From Micromonospora sp. HK10 (GTDB lineage Bacteria > Actinomycetota > Actinomycetes > Mycobacteriales > Micromonosporaceae): 58,779 nt of DNA. Position 1 is the stretch's first letter; each line of letters starts with the position of its first letter. The notes under the pieces were generated by a model. That model made no database searches. It saw nothing but the letters and a program-made list of their open reading frames with translations, and was not told where the DNA came from. The stretch is from contig NZ_KQ058874.1 of NCBI RefSeq assembly GCF_000982955.1, forward strand, positions 1 through 58,779. Reading direction: 5' to 3'. The position numbers and the translations under genes are program-made. Below, one piece after another: positions 26,227-34,611 of the stretch.

Positions 26227-28431
26227 TCAGCGCGGAAAGACCTCGAACTTGGGCGACCGGTCGGTCGCGGACGGCGGCACCCGGTAGTGGCGCAGGGTGA
26301 AGCCCATGATGTCGCGGAAGGTCGGCGAGGCCAGCGCGCCGCCCTCGCCGCCCGGGCTCCAGACGAAGACCGCCACCACGTACCGGGGCTTCTCCGCCGG
26401 GGCCATCCCGATGAACGAGGCCACGTCGCCGGGCTGGCGCTTTCCGTTGTCGTACCGCAGGCCGGTGCCGGTCTTGCCGGCCACCCGGTAGCCGGGGACG
26501 GCGGCGGCCAGGCCGGTGGCCCGCCCGTCGGGGCCGTCGACCGTGGTGACCGCCTCCAGCATGGTGCGCAGCGCGGCGGCGTTGGCCGGGCTGAGCACCG
26601 AGCGGGTGACCGGCTTCGCCGGGGTCGTCTTCTTCCCGTCCGGGCTGATCACGTTCCGGATCAGGTGCGGCTGCACGTACGTGCCGTTGTTGGCGATCGC
26701 GTTGTACGCGGCGGCCATCTGCAGCGGGGTGGCGTCCACGCTGTGCCCGATCGGCACCGACCCGTACGACGACCCGCTCCACTGGTCGGCGGGGAGCAGC
26801 CGGCCGGGGGCCTCCCCCGGCATGCCCTCCCCGGTGGCCTGCCCGAGCCCGAACCGCTTCTGGTAGTCGATCAGCCGCTCCTTGCCCAGCTTCTCGGCGA
26901 TCTTGATGGTGCCGATGTTGGACGAGAAGGCCAGCATGCCGGGAATGCTCATCGTCCGCCCGTTCGCCGGGTGGGTGTCGCTGAACGGGACGCCACCGAG
27001 GGTGAGGGTGTTGGCGACCGGGAACGCGGTGTCCGGGGTGATCACGCCCTCCTGCAGGGCGGCACCGTAGGTGATCGCCTTGTGGATCGAGCCCGGGTCG
27101 ACGACGAAGCTGGTGGCCGCGTCCTCCCGGTCCCGCGGCGAGGCGACCTTCTGCGGGGCGGCGGCGTTGTAGCCGGGGTAGCTGGCCTGGGCCAGCACCT
27201 CGCCGGTCGGCACGTCGATGATCACCGCGGCGCCGACGCTGTCCCGGGTCTGGGCCATCCGGGTGGACAGCATGCGCTGCGCCTGGAACTGCAGGTCCCG
27301 GTCGACGGTCAACTCCAGCGAGCCGCCCGGCTTGGCCGGGGTAGTCTCGCTGTAGCCGCCGGGGATCGGCGCGGCCAGGTCGCCCTGCCCGATCTCGTAG
27401 CGCTTCTTGCCGGCCTTGCCCTCCAGCAGGTCGTCGTACTTGGCCTCCAGGCCCTCCAGGCCGACCAGGTCCTGACTCACGAAGCCGATCAGGTTGGCGG
27501 CCAGGTCGCCGCCGGGCACCTCGCGCCGCTCGTCCCGGTGCACGTTGATGCCGGGGAGCTCCAGCGCCATGATCTGCTTGGCCTTGTCGATGTCGACGCC
27601 GCGGGCCAGGTACTCGAACTGGGACGGGACGCCGGTGGGCAGCTTGCGGGGCTTCATCCGGTCGGCCAGCTCGCTGGCGGGCACGCCGAGCAGCGGGGAG
27701 AGCAGCTTCGCGGTGGTGCGGCGGTCCTTCACCCGGGTCGGGTCGGCGAAGACGTACCGGGCCTCGACGCTGTGCGCCAGCGGGGCGCCGGTGCGGTCGT
27801 AGATGGCCCCGCGCGGGGCGGGCAGCTCGACCACGGCCAGCCGGCTGTCCAGCCCGCCGTCGGCGTACGCCGGGGTGTTGACGGTCTGCAGGACGACCAG
27901 CCGGATGCCGATGCTGGTGAAGAGCGCCAGCACGAGCAGGGTGCCCAGCCGCAGCCGGCGGCGCGGGTCGGCGAGCTTCGGCGGGCGCGGTGGCTTGCGG
28001 GACGGTCGCCGGGCGGCGGCCGGGCGCGCCGGGCGGCGCGGGCCGGGCCGGCGGCGCGGCGGCGGCGCGACGTCGTCGTCGAAGGGCTCCCGGGCGGGCC
28101 GGGCGGAGACGGTCCGCACCACGCCGGCCCGGCCGCCCGCGGCGGTCTCCCGGCGGCCGGCGCGGGCGGCCCCGGCCCGGCCGCCGTCGAGCACCTGCAG
28201 CGCCGGCCGGAACGGGTCCCCGGAGCGGGTGCTGCGCGGGGTACGGCGCTGTTCGGCGCCGCTGCCGGTGCGGGCGGTCGCGCCGCCCTCGCGGATGGTC
28301 CGGCCCCGCGGGGTGTACGCCCGGGCGTCGGAGATGCCGCCGACGCCCGGTTCCCGCGGCTCGCCACCCCGCGACGATCCGCGCCGGGAGCCTGTGGCGT
28401 CCCGGCGCGGATCCTCCGATCTCGGCGGCAT
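26227..28431 (-). CDS. ftsI: Septal transpeptidase FtsI (class B PBP)
   Basis: Penicillin-binding transpeptidase of the divisome. The 734 residues have a long basic Pro/Arg-rich cytoplasmic tail (about 1-158), one transmembrane helix (about 160-182), a dimerisation/pedestal region (RGAIYDRTGAPLAHS near 207) and the transpeptidase domain. The three active-site motifs are SIHK (448-451, catalytic Ser448), SSN (503-505) and KTGT (653-656). The SxxK tetrad reads SIHK rather than the more common STFK or STMK. ATG at 28431 lies 3 nt after the ftsL-like stop. Confidence 0.95.
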   Translation of the reverse strand: MPPRSEDPRRDATGSRRGSSRGGEPREPGVGGISDARAYTPRGRTIREGGATARTGSGAEQRRTPRSTRSGDPFRPALQVLDGGRAGAARAGRRETAAGGRAGVVRTVSARPAREPFDDDVAPPPRRRPGPRRPARPAAARRPSRKPPRPPKLADPRRRLRLGTLLVLALFTSIGIRLVVLQTVNTPAYADGGLDSRLAVVELPAPRGAIYDRTGAPLAHSVEARYVFADPTRVKDRRTTAKLLSPLLGVPASELADRMKPRKLPTGVPSQFEYLARGVDIDKAKQIMALELPGINVHRDERREVPGGDLAANLIGFVSQDLVGLEGLEAKYDDLLEGKAGKKRYEIGQGDLAAPIPGGYSETTPAKPGGSLELTVDRDLQFQAQRMLSTRMAQTRDSVGAAVIIDVPTGEVLAQASYPGYNAAAPQKVASPRDREDAATSFVVDPGSIHKAITYGAALQEGVITPDTAFPVANTLTLGGVPFSDTHPANGRTMSIPGMLAFSSNIGTIKIAEKLGKERLIDYQKRFGLGQATGEGMPGEAPGRLLPADQWSGSSYGSVPIGHSVDATPLQMAAAYNAIANNGTYVQPHLIRNVISPDGKKTTPAKPVTRSVLSPANAAALRTMLEAVTTVDGPDGRATGLAAAVPGYRVAGKTGTGLRYDNGKRQPGDVASFIGMAPAEKPRYVVAVFVWSPGGEGGALASPTFRDIMGFTLRHYRVPPSATDRSPKFEVFPR

Positions 28432-28434
28432 CGT

Positions 28435-29025
28435 TCAGCCTCCGTTGCCCTGCTGGCTGGTGATGGCCGGCGCACCCTCCGCCGGGTGCGGGATGCCGAT
28501 CGTCTTGCCGTCCGGCAGCCGGATGTACGCCGGGTCGTCCGACTCCACCAGGCCCAGCTTGCGGGCGTTGGCGGTCAGGTTGCCGGGTGCCTTCTGGTCG
28601 GCGATCTCCTTCTCCAGCTGCTGCTGGTCGACGTCGAGCTTGGCCTGCTGCTGCTGGAGCTTCTCCAGCTTGAAGGCGTTCTCGTTGATCTTGGTGTTGA
28701 CCGCCAGGATGCCGAGCACCCCGCCGACCACGAGCACCAGGATCAGCCCGACGAACGGCGCCCGGGGCACCCGGACCGGCGGCGGCGGGGCGACCCGCAG
28801 CCGGGGCGCCGAGGCACCGGCGGGGCGGGTCCGCTCGGCCGGCCGCAGGGCGGCGCTGCCCTGGGTGGGGAACTCGCGCGCCCCCCGGGCGCGAGCCTCC
28901 CCCCGGCGGTCGAGCCGGTCGGCCCCCGTCGTCGTACGTGTGGTGCGCTGCGCCGTGGTCCGGCCCCCCGACCGCGGTGCGCGCTGCCCGACGGCGTCCC
29001 GGCCGTCGCGCTGGTCAACGTTCAT
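28435..29025 (-). CDS. FtsL-like divisome protein
   Basis: A 196-residue protein in the ftsL position between rsmH and ftsI. It has a basic Thr/Arg-rich cytoplasmic tail (about 1-88), one transmembrane helix (about 89-110), then a coiled coil (about 112-150, rich in KLEKLQQQQAKLD-type heptads) and a short Pro-rich end. That topology is the FtsL/DivIC plan, although sequence identity in this family is low, so the name rests on position and topology. ATG at 29025 overlaps the rsmH stop as ATGA. Confidence 0.82.
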   Translation of the reverse strand: MNVDQRDGRDAVGQRAPRSGGRTTAQRTTRTTTGADRLDRRGEARARGAREFPTQGSAALRPAERTRPAGASAPRLRVAPPPPVRVPRAPFVGLILVLVVGGVLGILAVNTKINENAFKLEKLQQQQAKLDVDQQQLEKEIADQKAPGNLTANARKLGLVESDDPAYIRLPDGKTIGIPHPAEGAPAITSQQGNGG

Positions 29026-30125
29026 GTCCCCTCCCCCTCTTCGTCCGTCCCGTCCCTCGGGGCCGCCCCCGGGTCCCGTTCGGACCCCGGTGACCCCGTC
29101 CCCGGTTGGTGCATCGCCTTGACCCGGCGGCGGTACCGTTCGCGGTCGGTACGCCCCTGCCGGGCCGCCTCCGGGTCGAGCCGTTCCGCGGCCCGCAGCC
29201 GCACCGAGGCGGCTCGCGGGTTCGCCGCGACCTCGGCCTCCCCGGGCAGCTCCGCGCCCCGGCTGAGCAGCCGGAACGTCGGACCCGACCCGGGCAGTTC
29301 GACCGGGAGGTCGACCGGGCCCTTACTGCGGACCCGGTCGGCGAGCGCCTGCTTGGTGAGCCGGTCCTCCAGCGAGTGGTAGGACAGGACCACCATGCGA
29401 CCGCCCACGGTGAGCTTGTCCAGAGCGGCCGGCAGCGCCGTCTCCAGCGCTGCCAGTTCTCTGTTTACCTCGATCCGTAAAGCCTGAAACGTTCTCTTTG
29501 CCGGGTGTCCCCCGGTTCGTCGGGCTGGTGCCGGAATGCTCTCCCGGACCAGCTCGGCCAGTCGCGCCGACGACGTGATCGGCGCCCGCTCGCGCTCGCG
29601 GATGATCGCCGAGGCGATCCGCCCGGCGAACTTCTCCTCGCCGTACACCCGCAGCACCCGGGCCAGGTCCGGGTGGGCATAGGTGTTGACCACCTCCTCG
29701 GCGGTCACCCCCCGGGTCTGGTCCATCCGCATGTCCAGCGGCGCGTCCTGCGCGTACGCGAACCCGCGGTCGGGCGCGTCCAGTTGCAGCGACGACACGC
29801 CGAGGTCGAACAGCACCCCGTCGACCGTCGGGTAGCCGAGCCGGTCCAGCACCTCGGGCAACTCGTCGTAGACGGCGTGCTCGAGGTGGATCCGGTCGGC
29901 GAACCGGGCCAGCCGGACCCGCGCGTGGGCCAGGGCCTCGGTGTCCCGGTCCAGGCCCACCAGGACCGTCTGCGGATGCGCGGCGAGCACCGCCTCGGCG
30001 TGCCCGGCCAGGCCGAGCGTGGCGTCGACATGGACGGTGCGGCCGTTCCGACCCAGCGCGGGGGCCAGCAACTCGAGACACCGCTCGAGCAGCACCGGCA
30101 CGTGCGTGCCGCGTAGCTCCCCCAT
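29022..30125 (-). CDS. rsmH: 16S rRNA m4C1402 methyltransferase RsmH
   Basis: SAM-dependent N4-methyltransferase acting on C1402 of 16S rRNA (MraW). The 367 residues begin MGELRGTHVPVLLERC. They include the SAM motif DATLGLAGHAE, VLFDLGVSSLQLD, and the conserved KRTFQALRIEVN and SYHSLEDR. The start at 30125 is the standard one; ATG at 30161 or 30194 would add 12 or 23 residues. The stretch encoding the KRTFQALRIEVN motif (29461-29500) is only about 45% GC and uses rare codons, including TTA at 29480-29478, AGA, TTT and GTA. Confidence 0.94.
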   Translation of the reverse strand: MGELRGTHVPVLLERCLELLAPALGRNGRTVHVDATLGLAGHAEAVLAAHPQTVLVGLDRDTEALAHARVRLARFADRIHLEHAVYDELPEVLDRLGYPTVDGVLFDLGVSSLQLDAPDRGFAYAQDAPLDMRMDQTRGVTAEEVVNTYAHPDLARVLRVYGEEKFAGRIASAIIRERERAPITSSARLAELVRESIPAPARRTGGHPAKRTFQALRIEVNRELAALETALPAALDKLTVGGRMVVLSYHSLEDRLTKQALADRVRSKGPVDLPVELPGSGPTFRLLSRGAELPGEAEVAANPRAASVRLRAAERLDPEAARQGRTDRERYRRRVKAMHQPGTGSPGSERDPGAAPRDGTDEEGEGT

Positions 30126-30257
30126 CTCGACCCCCACTGGTTGAAACCCGCTTCCGTCCATCTCGCGTCCGTACTCGTCACGGCGCCTCGTCATACCGCC
30201 AGATCCCCATCCGCTCCCGCCCGCCGGAGGCCGCGGCCCTCCGTTACGGATCGTGCG

Positions 30258-30283
30258 CCTGGCACCGGGGAAGGGGTGCCAGG
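30258..30283. other. 9-bp hairpin between mraZ and rsmH
   Basis: cctggcacc (30258-30266) and ggtgccagg (30275-30283) pair perfectly around an 8-nt loop in the 207-nt mraZ-rsmH spacer. It has no T tract, so it may be an RNA processing or attenuation element rather than a terminator. Confidence 0.4.
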
Positions 30284-30332
30284 AACTCGAAAGCGGCTGG
30301 AGATCTCGCAGTACGTCGGGCGCCGTCACGCC

Positions 30333-30764
30333 CTACAGACCGCCGGGCAGCACCCCCTCCTCGATGTCGGCGAAGTCGTCTTCGCTGTCGGTGAGGTAGG
30401 CCTCCCAGGCCGCCTTGTCCCAGATCTCCACCCGGGTGCTCGCCCCGATCACGACCAGCTCCCGGTCGAGCGCGGCGTAGGACCGCAGGTGCGCGGGAAT
30501 GGTCACCCGGCCCTGCTTGTCCGGCACCTCGTCGTGCGCGCCGGCGAAGAAGACCCGGCTGTAGGCGCGGGCCGCCTTGCTCGTCATCGGCTGCGCGCGC
30601 AACTGCTCGGCGATCCGCTGGAACTCGGGCATCGGGAAGACGTAGAGGCAGCGCTCCTGCCCTTTGGTGATCACGACACCCCCCGCCAGCTCGTCCCGGA
30701 ACTTGGCCGGCAGGATCAACCGGCCTTTGTCGTCCAGGCGCGGAGTGTGGGTGCCGAGGAACAT
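30333..30764 (-). CDS. mraZ: Transcriptional regulator MraZ
   Basis: A 143-residue AbrB-like double-domain DNA-binding protein that autoregulates the dcw cluster. Both repeats are visible: LDDKGRLILPAKFRDEL (about 10-26) and PDKQGRVTIPAHLRSYA (about 80-100). ATG at 30764 starts the conserved MFLGTHTPRLDDKGR. The acidic C-terminus (DSEDDFADIEEG) is normal. First gene of the cluster, with GTGGAG-type MraZ boxes over its promoter. Confidence 0.95.
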   Translation of the reverse strand: MFLGTHTPRLDDKGRLILPAKFRDELAGGVVITKGQERCLYVFPMPEFQRIAEQLRAQPMTSKAARAYSRVFFAGAHDEVPDKQGRVTIPAHLRSYAALDRELVVIGASTRVEIWDKAAWEAYLTDSEDDFADIEEGVLPGGL

Positions 30765-30848
30765 CGGCCCAACCCCCTCGCCCTGAGCGGCGTTCGCGGC
30801 GCCGCTGACCCCCCGGGCCGGTGTGGCCCTCCCGGCCTCACCATCGCG

Positions 30849-30874
30849 CCCCACTCTACTCCACTTCCCTCCAC
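30849..30874 (-). promoter_or_regulatory. Triple MraZ box
   Basis: On the minus strand GTGGAG, GTGGAG and GTGGGG recur at an exact 10-bp period (plus-strand ccac at 30871, 30861 and 30851). E. coli MraZ binds three TGGGN boxes with the same period, so this is a likely MraZ operator. It overlaps the spacer and -10 of the mraZ promoter, consistent with autorepression. Confidence 0.6.
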
Positions 30875-30880
30875 CCGCAA
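30853..30880 (-). promoter_or_regulatory. mraZ/dcw promoter
   Basis: Minus strand TTGCGG (30880-30875), 16-nt spacer, TAGAGT (30858-30853). Start near 30846, leader of about 80 nt. The MraZ boxes lie across it. Confidence 0.5.
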
Positions 30881-30936
30881 CCAGAAACGCCCGCGTGGCG
30901 CGCCGTTTCCGCGCGCAAAAGAGCACGTCAGAAGGG

Positions 30937-30952
30937 GTGGAGCGGAGTGGAG
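30937..30952 (+). promoter_or_regulatory. Second GTGGAG pair, possible MraZ site
   Basis: Two GTGGAG boxes on the plus strand, 10 bp apart (30937 and 30947), opposite in orientation to the triple box and about 60 bp upstream of the mraZ -35. They could serve looping or the divergent murT gene. The rest of the 340-nt mraZ-murT spacer holds nothing else I can name. Confidence 0.4.
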
Positions 30953-31091
30953 GGCCGCGGCGGCGCGGCGCGCCGGTCCGCTACCCGACATTGATCGACT
31001 CCATCCGGCGGACCGCCCGCTGGCCGTCCGCCGAGCCGCCCCGGCCGAACGGTTCGCCGTCGGCGGCGGTCTGGTGGGCCCCGAGGTCCGG

Positions 31092-31097
31092 TAACCT
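31092..31097 (+). promoter_or_regulatory. Leaderless-type -10 box for murT
   Basis: TAACCT on the plus strand, 7 nt before GTG 31105. No clear -35. Confidence 0.5.
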
Positions 31098-31104
31098 CGC
31101 TCGG

Positions 31105-32367
31105 GTGACGGACGCGAAGATGCCCCTGCGGGCAAAGGTGGCCAGCTCCGTGTCGCGGACCGCCGCGGCGCTGTCGCGGGCCGCGGGCCGTGGCGACGGC
31201 TCGGTGATCGGCGGATGGATCGGCCTCAAGATCGACCCGGACCTGCTCGCCCACCTCTCGTCGGGCCGGGCCATCGCCCTGGTGTCCGGCACCAACGGCA
31301 AGACCACCACCACCCGGCTCACCACCGCCGCCGTCGGCGTGCTCGGCCGGGTCGCCACCAACTCCTTCGGCGCGAACATGCCCACCGGCCACACCTCCGC
31401 CCTGGCCAAGGCCGGCAGCACCCCGTACGCGGTGCTGGAGGTCGACGAGCACTACCTCGCCCAGGTCCTCGAGGCCACCGAGCCGCACGTGGTGGCGCTG
31501 CTCAACCTCTCCCGCGACCAGCTCGACCGGGCCAAGGAGGTCGCCATGATGGCGCAGCTCTGGCGCGCCGCGCTGGTCCGGCACCCGGACGTGCGGGTGG
31601 TCGCCAACGCCGACGACCCCATGGTGGTCTGGGCGGCCAGCCCGCCGGCCGACCCGGCGCACGGCCACGTCCCGCCGCACGTCACCTGGTTCAGCGCCGG
31701 CCAGCGCTGGCACGACGACTCGTGGGTCTGCCCCGAGTGCGGCTCCACCATCGAACGCTCCGGCGAGCAGTGGCGGTGCACCGGCTGCCCGCTACACCGC
31801 CCCGAGCCGCAGTGGACCGTCGAGGACGACGGCGTGCTCGACCCCACCGGCGCCTGGCACAAGGTGCAGCTCCAGCTCCCCGGCAAGGTCAACCTCGGCA
31901 ACGCGGCCACCGCGCTCGCCGTGGCCGCCGAGTTCGGCGTACGCCCGGTGGACGCGGTCTCCCGGCTCGGCGTGGTCACCTCGGTCGCCGGCCGTTACGC
32001 GCAGGTCGACCGGGACGGGCGCAACATCCGGCTGCTGCTGGCCAAGAACCCGGCGAGTTGGTTGGAGGCGTTCGACATGGCCGACGAGGCGCCCACCCTG
32101 CTCTCCATCAACGCCCGCGACCCCGACGGGTTGGACACCTCCTGGCTCTTCGACGTCGACTTCTCGCCGCTGCGCGGCCGGCAGGTGCTGATCACCGGCG
32201 ACCGGGCCTACGACCTGGCCGTCCGGCTGGACGTCAACGCCGTCCCGTTCCAGCACGTGCGCAGCTTCGACGAGGCGGTCCGCGCGGTGCCGCCGGGCCG
32301 GCTGGAGGTCATCGCCAACTACACCGCCTTCCAGGACATCCGAGCGGAGCTGGACCGTGTCAACTGA
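31105..32367 (+). CDS. murT: Lipid II isoglutaminyl synthase, MurT subunit
   Basis: Mur-ligase-like subunit that activates the D-Glu alpha-carboxyl of lipid II for amidation with ammonia from GatD. The 420 residues have the ATP loop SGTNGKTTTT (61-70), EVDEHYL, a zinc ribbon with Cys209, Cys212, Cys225 and Cys228, and a C-terminal DUF1727 domain with RDPDGLDTSWLFDVDF. The zinc ribbon separates MurT from MurC-F, so this is not the missing MurD. GTG at 31105 was chosen over the internal ATG because of the TAACCT box 7 nt upstream. Overlaps gatD by 11 nt. Confidence 0.93.
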   Translation: MTDAKMPLRAKVASSVSRTAAALSRAAGRGDGSVIGGWIGLKIDPDLLAHLSSGRAIALVSGTNGKTTTTRLTTAAVGVLGRVATNSFGANMPTGHTSALAKAGSTPYAVLEVDEHYLAQVLEATEPHVVALLNLSRDQLDRAKEVAMMAQLWRAALVRHPDVRVVANADDPMVVWAASPPADPAHGHVPPHVTWFSAGQRWHDDSWVCPECGSTIERSGEQWRCTGCPLHRPEPQWTVEDDGVLDPTGAWHKVQLQLPGKVNLGNAATALAVAAEFGVRPVDAVSRLGVVTSVAGRYAQVDRDGRNIRLLLAKNPASWLEAFDMADEAPTLLSINARDPDGLDTSWLFDVDFSPLRGRQVLITGDRAYDLAVRLDVNAVPFQHVRSFDEAVRAVPPGRLEVIANYTAFQDIRAELDRVN

Positions 32368-33079
32368 GAGCCTGCGCATCGTCTGGATCTACCCCGACCT
32401 GCTCTCCACCTACGGCGACCGCGGCAACGCGCTGATCTTGGCCCGCCGGGCCCAGCTGCGCGGCATGCCGGTCGAGGTGCTGGAGGTCCGCTCCGACCAG
32501 CGGCTGCCGGCCACCGCCGACATCTACCTGCTCGGCGGCGGCGAGGACGGCCCGCAGGCGCTCGGCGCCCAGCGGCTGATTGCCGACGGCGGCCTGCACC
32601 GGGCGGTGGCCCAGGGCTCGGTGGTCTTCGGCGTCTGCGCCGGCTACCAGCTCCTCGGCACCTCCTTCTTCGCCAAGGGCACCCGGTACGCGGGGTTGGA
32701 GCTGCTGGACATCTCCTCCGACCGGGGCCCCACCCGCGCCGTCGGCGAACTGGCCGGCGAGGTCGACCCCCGGCTGGGCATCCCGCACCTGACCGGCTTC
32801 GAGAACCACGGCGGGCGGACCCGGCTCGGCGCCGGCGTGTCGCCGCTGGCCCGGGTGACCGCCGGGGTGGGCAACGACGGGGTCACCGAGGGCGCCTGGC
32901 GGGGCAAGCTGCTCGGCACCTACTCGCACGGCCCGGCGCTGGCCCGCAACCCGGCCCTGGCCGACCTGCTGCTGCGCTGGGCGACCGGCATCCACCAGCT
33001 CCCCGCGCTCGACGACACCTGGGCCGACCGGCTCCGCTCGGAGCGCCGCACCGCGGTGGCCGCGGCCGCGAGGGCATGA
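32357..33079 (+). CDS. gatD: Lipid II isoglutaminyl synthase, GatD glutaminase subunit
   Basis: Class I glutamine amidotransferase (CobB/CobQ-like) supplying ammonia to MurT. The 240 residues show the nucleophile elbow GVCAGYQLLG (Cys94) and the catalytic His in YSHGP (His191). GTG at 32357 overlaps the end of murT by 11 nt, as in other murT-gatD operons. The next gene overlaps by ATGA. Confidence 0.93.
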   Translation: MSTESLRIVWIYPDLLSTYGDRGNALILARRAQLRGMPVEVLEVRSDQRLPATADIYLLGGGEDGPQALGAQRLIADGGLHRAVAQGSVVFGVCAGYQLLGTSFFAKGTRYAGLELLDISSDRGPTRAVGELAGEVDPRLGIPHLTGFENHGGRTRLGAGVSPLARVTAGVGNDGVTEGAWRGKLLGTYSHGPALARNPALADLLLRWATGIHQLPALDDTWADRLRSERRTAVAAAARA

Positions 33080-33795
33080 CCCGCGCCGCCCGACTGCGGC
33101 GGCGACCACCGGGCCTGCGCCGATGCGTCCGGCTGCTCCGGCAGCCGTCCGCGCGCCGGTTCGCGCTGCTGCTCCTGCTGCTCGCCGGGTTCGGCGTCGC
33201 GCTGCTGCTGGCTCCCCGCCCGGACCCGGGCGAGCTGCCCCGGCTGGCCGACTCGCTCGGCGGGTACGCGCCGGTGGCCGCCGTGGTGGGCGGCGCGCTG
33301 CTGCTCGTGGCGCTGGTCCCGCGTACCTTCGTCACCCTCGCGGCCGGGGCGATCTTCGGTCCGGTGCAGGGCGCCGCGTACGCTCTCGGTGCCGCGCTGC
33401 TCGCGGCGGCCCTCGGCTTCGCGGTCGGCCGCCTGCTGGGCCGCCAGTTCGTCGCCGAACGGGTCCGCGGCCGGCTGGCCCGCCTCGACGGCTGGTTCGC
33501 CCGGCAGAGCGTGTTCGGCGTGATGACCGTCCGGCTGCTGCCCATCGCCGGGTTCGGCCTGGTCAGCTACGGCTACGGCACCACCGGGGCGCGGGTGCTG
33601 CCGTTCCTGGCCGGCAGCGTGATCGCCGCCGCCCCCACTGCTATCGGTTACGCGGCGATCGGCGCGGCGGTCAGCTCCCCCGACTCGATCAACTGGTACG
33701 CCGCCGCGCCGGCCAGCCTCGGCCTGATCGCCAGCGCGATCATCATTCACCGCTGGTGGCGGGCCGAACGCCAGCGGCGGGCCGGGACGAGCTGA
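33076..33795 (+). CDS. TVP38/TMEM64-family (DedA-like) membrane protein
   Basis: A 239-residue protein with a basic N-terminus, about six hydrophobic segments, and the family segments LVPRTFVTLAAGAIFGPVQG and VMTVRLLPIAGFGLVSYGYG. The SNARE-associated (PF09335) superfamily includes lipid scramblases and undecaprenyl-phosphate flippases (DedA/PopT). A role in recycling undecaprenyl phosphate would fit the peptidoglycan context but is inference. ATG overlaps the gatD stop. Confidence 0.82.
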   Translation: MTRAARLRRRPPGLRRCVRLLRQPSARRFALLLLLLAGFGVALLLAPRPDPGELPRLADSLGGYAPVAAVVGGALLLVALVPRTFVTLAAGAIFGPVQGAAYALGAALLAAALGFAVGRLLGRQFVAERVRGRLARLDGWFARQSVFGVMTVRLLPIAGFGLVSYGYGTTGARVLPFLAGSVIAAAPTAIGYAAIGAAVSSPDSINWYAAAPASLGLIASAIIIHRWWRAERQRRAGTS

Positions 33796-33907
33796 GGCGA
33801 CCGGCGCCGGGCAGCGGCCGGCCGGCGGCGTCCCGGCCGGCGCGCCACCCACGCGGGACCGGCCCGGGCCACCAGGCACCGGACCGGTCGCGCGTTCGGA
33901 GCGGGTG

Positions 33908-34585
33908 CTACTTCTTCGCCGGCGAGGCGTAGCCGACGACGCTCGACTCCCAGTTGCGGTGCAGGAGGTGCGTCACCGCGTTCGACTGGTTACCACCGAC
34001 CACGTAGTAGTCGCCGTCGGTGGTGGTGTCGTAGTAGGAGGTCACGATCGCCACGTGGTCCATGGACCCGTTGCCGTCCCAGTCGAAGACCGCCGCGTCC
34101 CCCTTGCGGGGGATGTAACCGCTGCCGCGGCCGTGCCAGGTGCCGTTGTTGATGCCGTAGGTGCGGAAGCTGGCGGCGGCGGCGTTGAGCCCGGTGTACT
34201 TCGCGCCGCCCCAGTAGAAGGCGAACTTCGCGAAGTCGGCGCACCACGCCCGGGGGCGCCACTGCACGTCGTCCCAGGTCTTCGACCCGTTCCGGTACAT
34301 GTAGCCCGGGCTCACCGGCCCGCAGGGCTTGTACTGGCTGGCCAGACCGTCGTACCGGTCGTTGATCGGGTCGGCCCAGAAGCCGGTGTAGAAGTTGCAG
34401 TCCGCGCCGCTGCGCTCCTCCCGCCGGTAGACCACGTCGGAGTTGGTGGAGGTGAACTGCTCCCAGGCGATGTTCCCGACGTCGATGCCGAGCTGGGTGT
34501 CGGCAGCCTGCGCGACGCCGGGGACGGCGACGAGGCCGGCGGCGACGACGACCAGGGCCGTCAGCGCCGTACGGATGGTCTTCAT
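33908..34585 (-). CDS. Secreted CHAP-domain amidase/endopeptidase
   Basis: A 225-residue exported protein. Its signal peptide (about 1-27) ends AQA-AD. The mature part is a CHAP-type cysteine hydrolase with Cys115 (RAWCADFAKFAFYWGG), His177 (MDHVAIVTSY) and an Asn-containing GGNQSN as probable catalytic triad. It likely cuts peptidoglycan peptides or amide bonds (family knowledge). ATG at 34585 gives a clean signal peptide; the open frame upstream is rejected. It is 26 nt after another secreted-protein gene on the same strand, so the two may be co-expressed. Confidence 0.85.
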   Translation of the reverse strand: MKTIRTALTALVVVAAGLVAVPGVAQAADTQLGIDVGNIAWEQFTSTNSDVVYRREERSGADCNFYTGFWADPINDRYDGLASQYKPCGPVSPGYMYRNGSKTWDDVQWRPRAWCADFAKFAFYWGGAKYTGLNAAAASFRTYGINNGTWHGRGSGYIPRKGDAAVFDWDGNGSMDHVAIVTSYYDTTTDGDYYVVGGNQSNAVTHLLHRNWESSVVGYASPAKK

Positions 34586-34611
34586 AGGGGTTCGAATCTC
34601 CAGTCCGCGGT

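Noticed and set aside
31105..32367. The Mur-ligase-like gene as the relocated murD.
   Set aside because: It has the four-Cys zinc ribbon and DUF1727 C-terminus of MurT and is overlapped by gatD.
34589..34601. A tRNA T-loop-like sequence GGTTCGAATCTCC.
   Set aside because: No matching acceptor, D or anticodon arms fold around it. It falls at the start of the CHAP gene and is a chance match.
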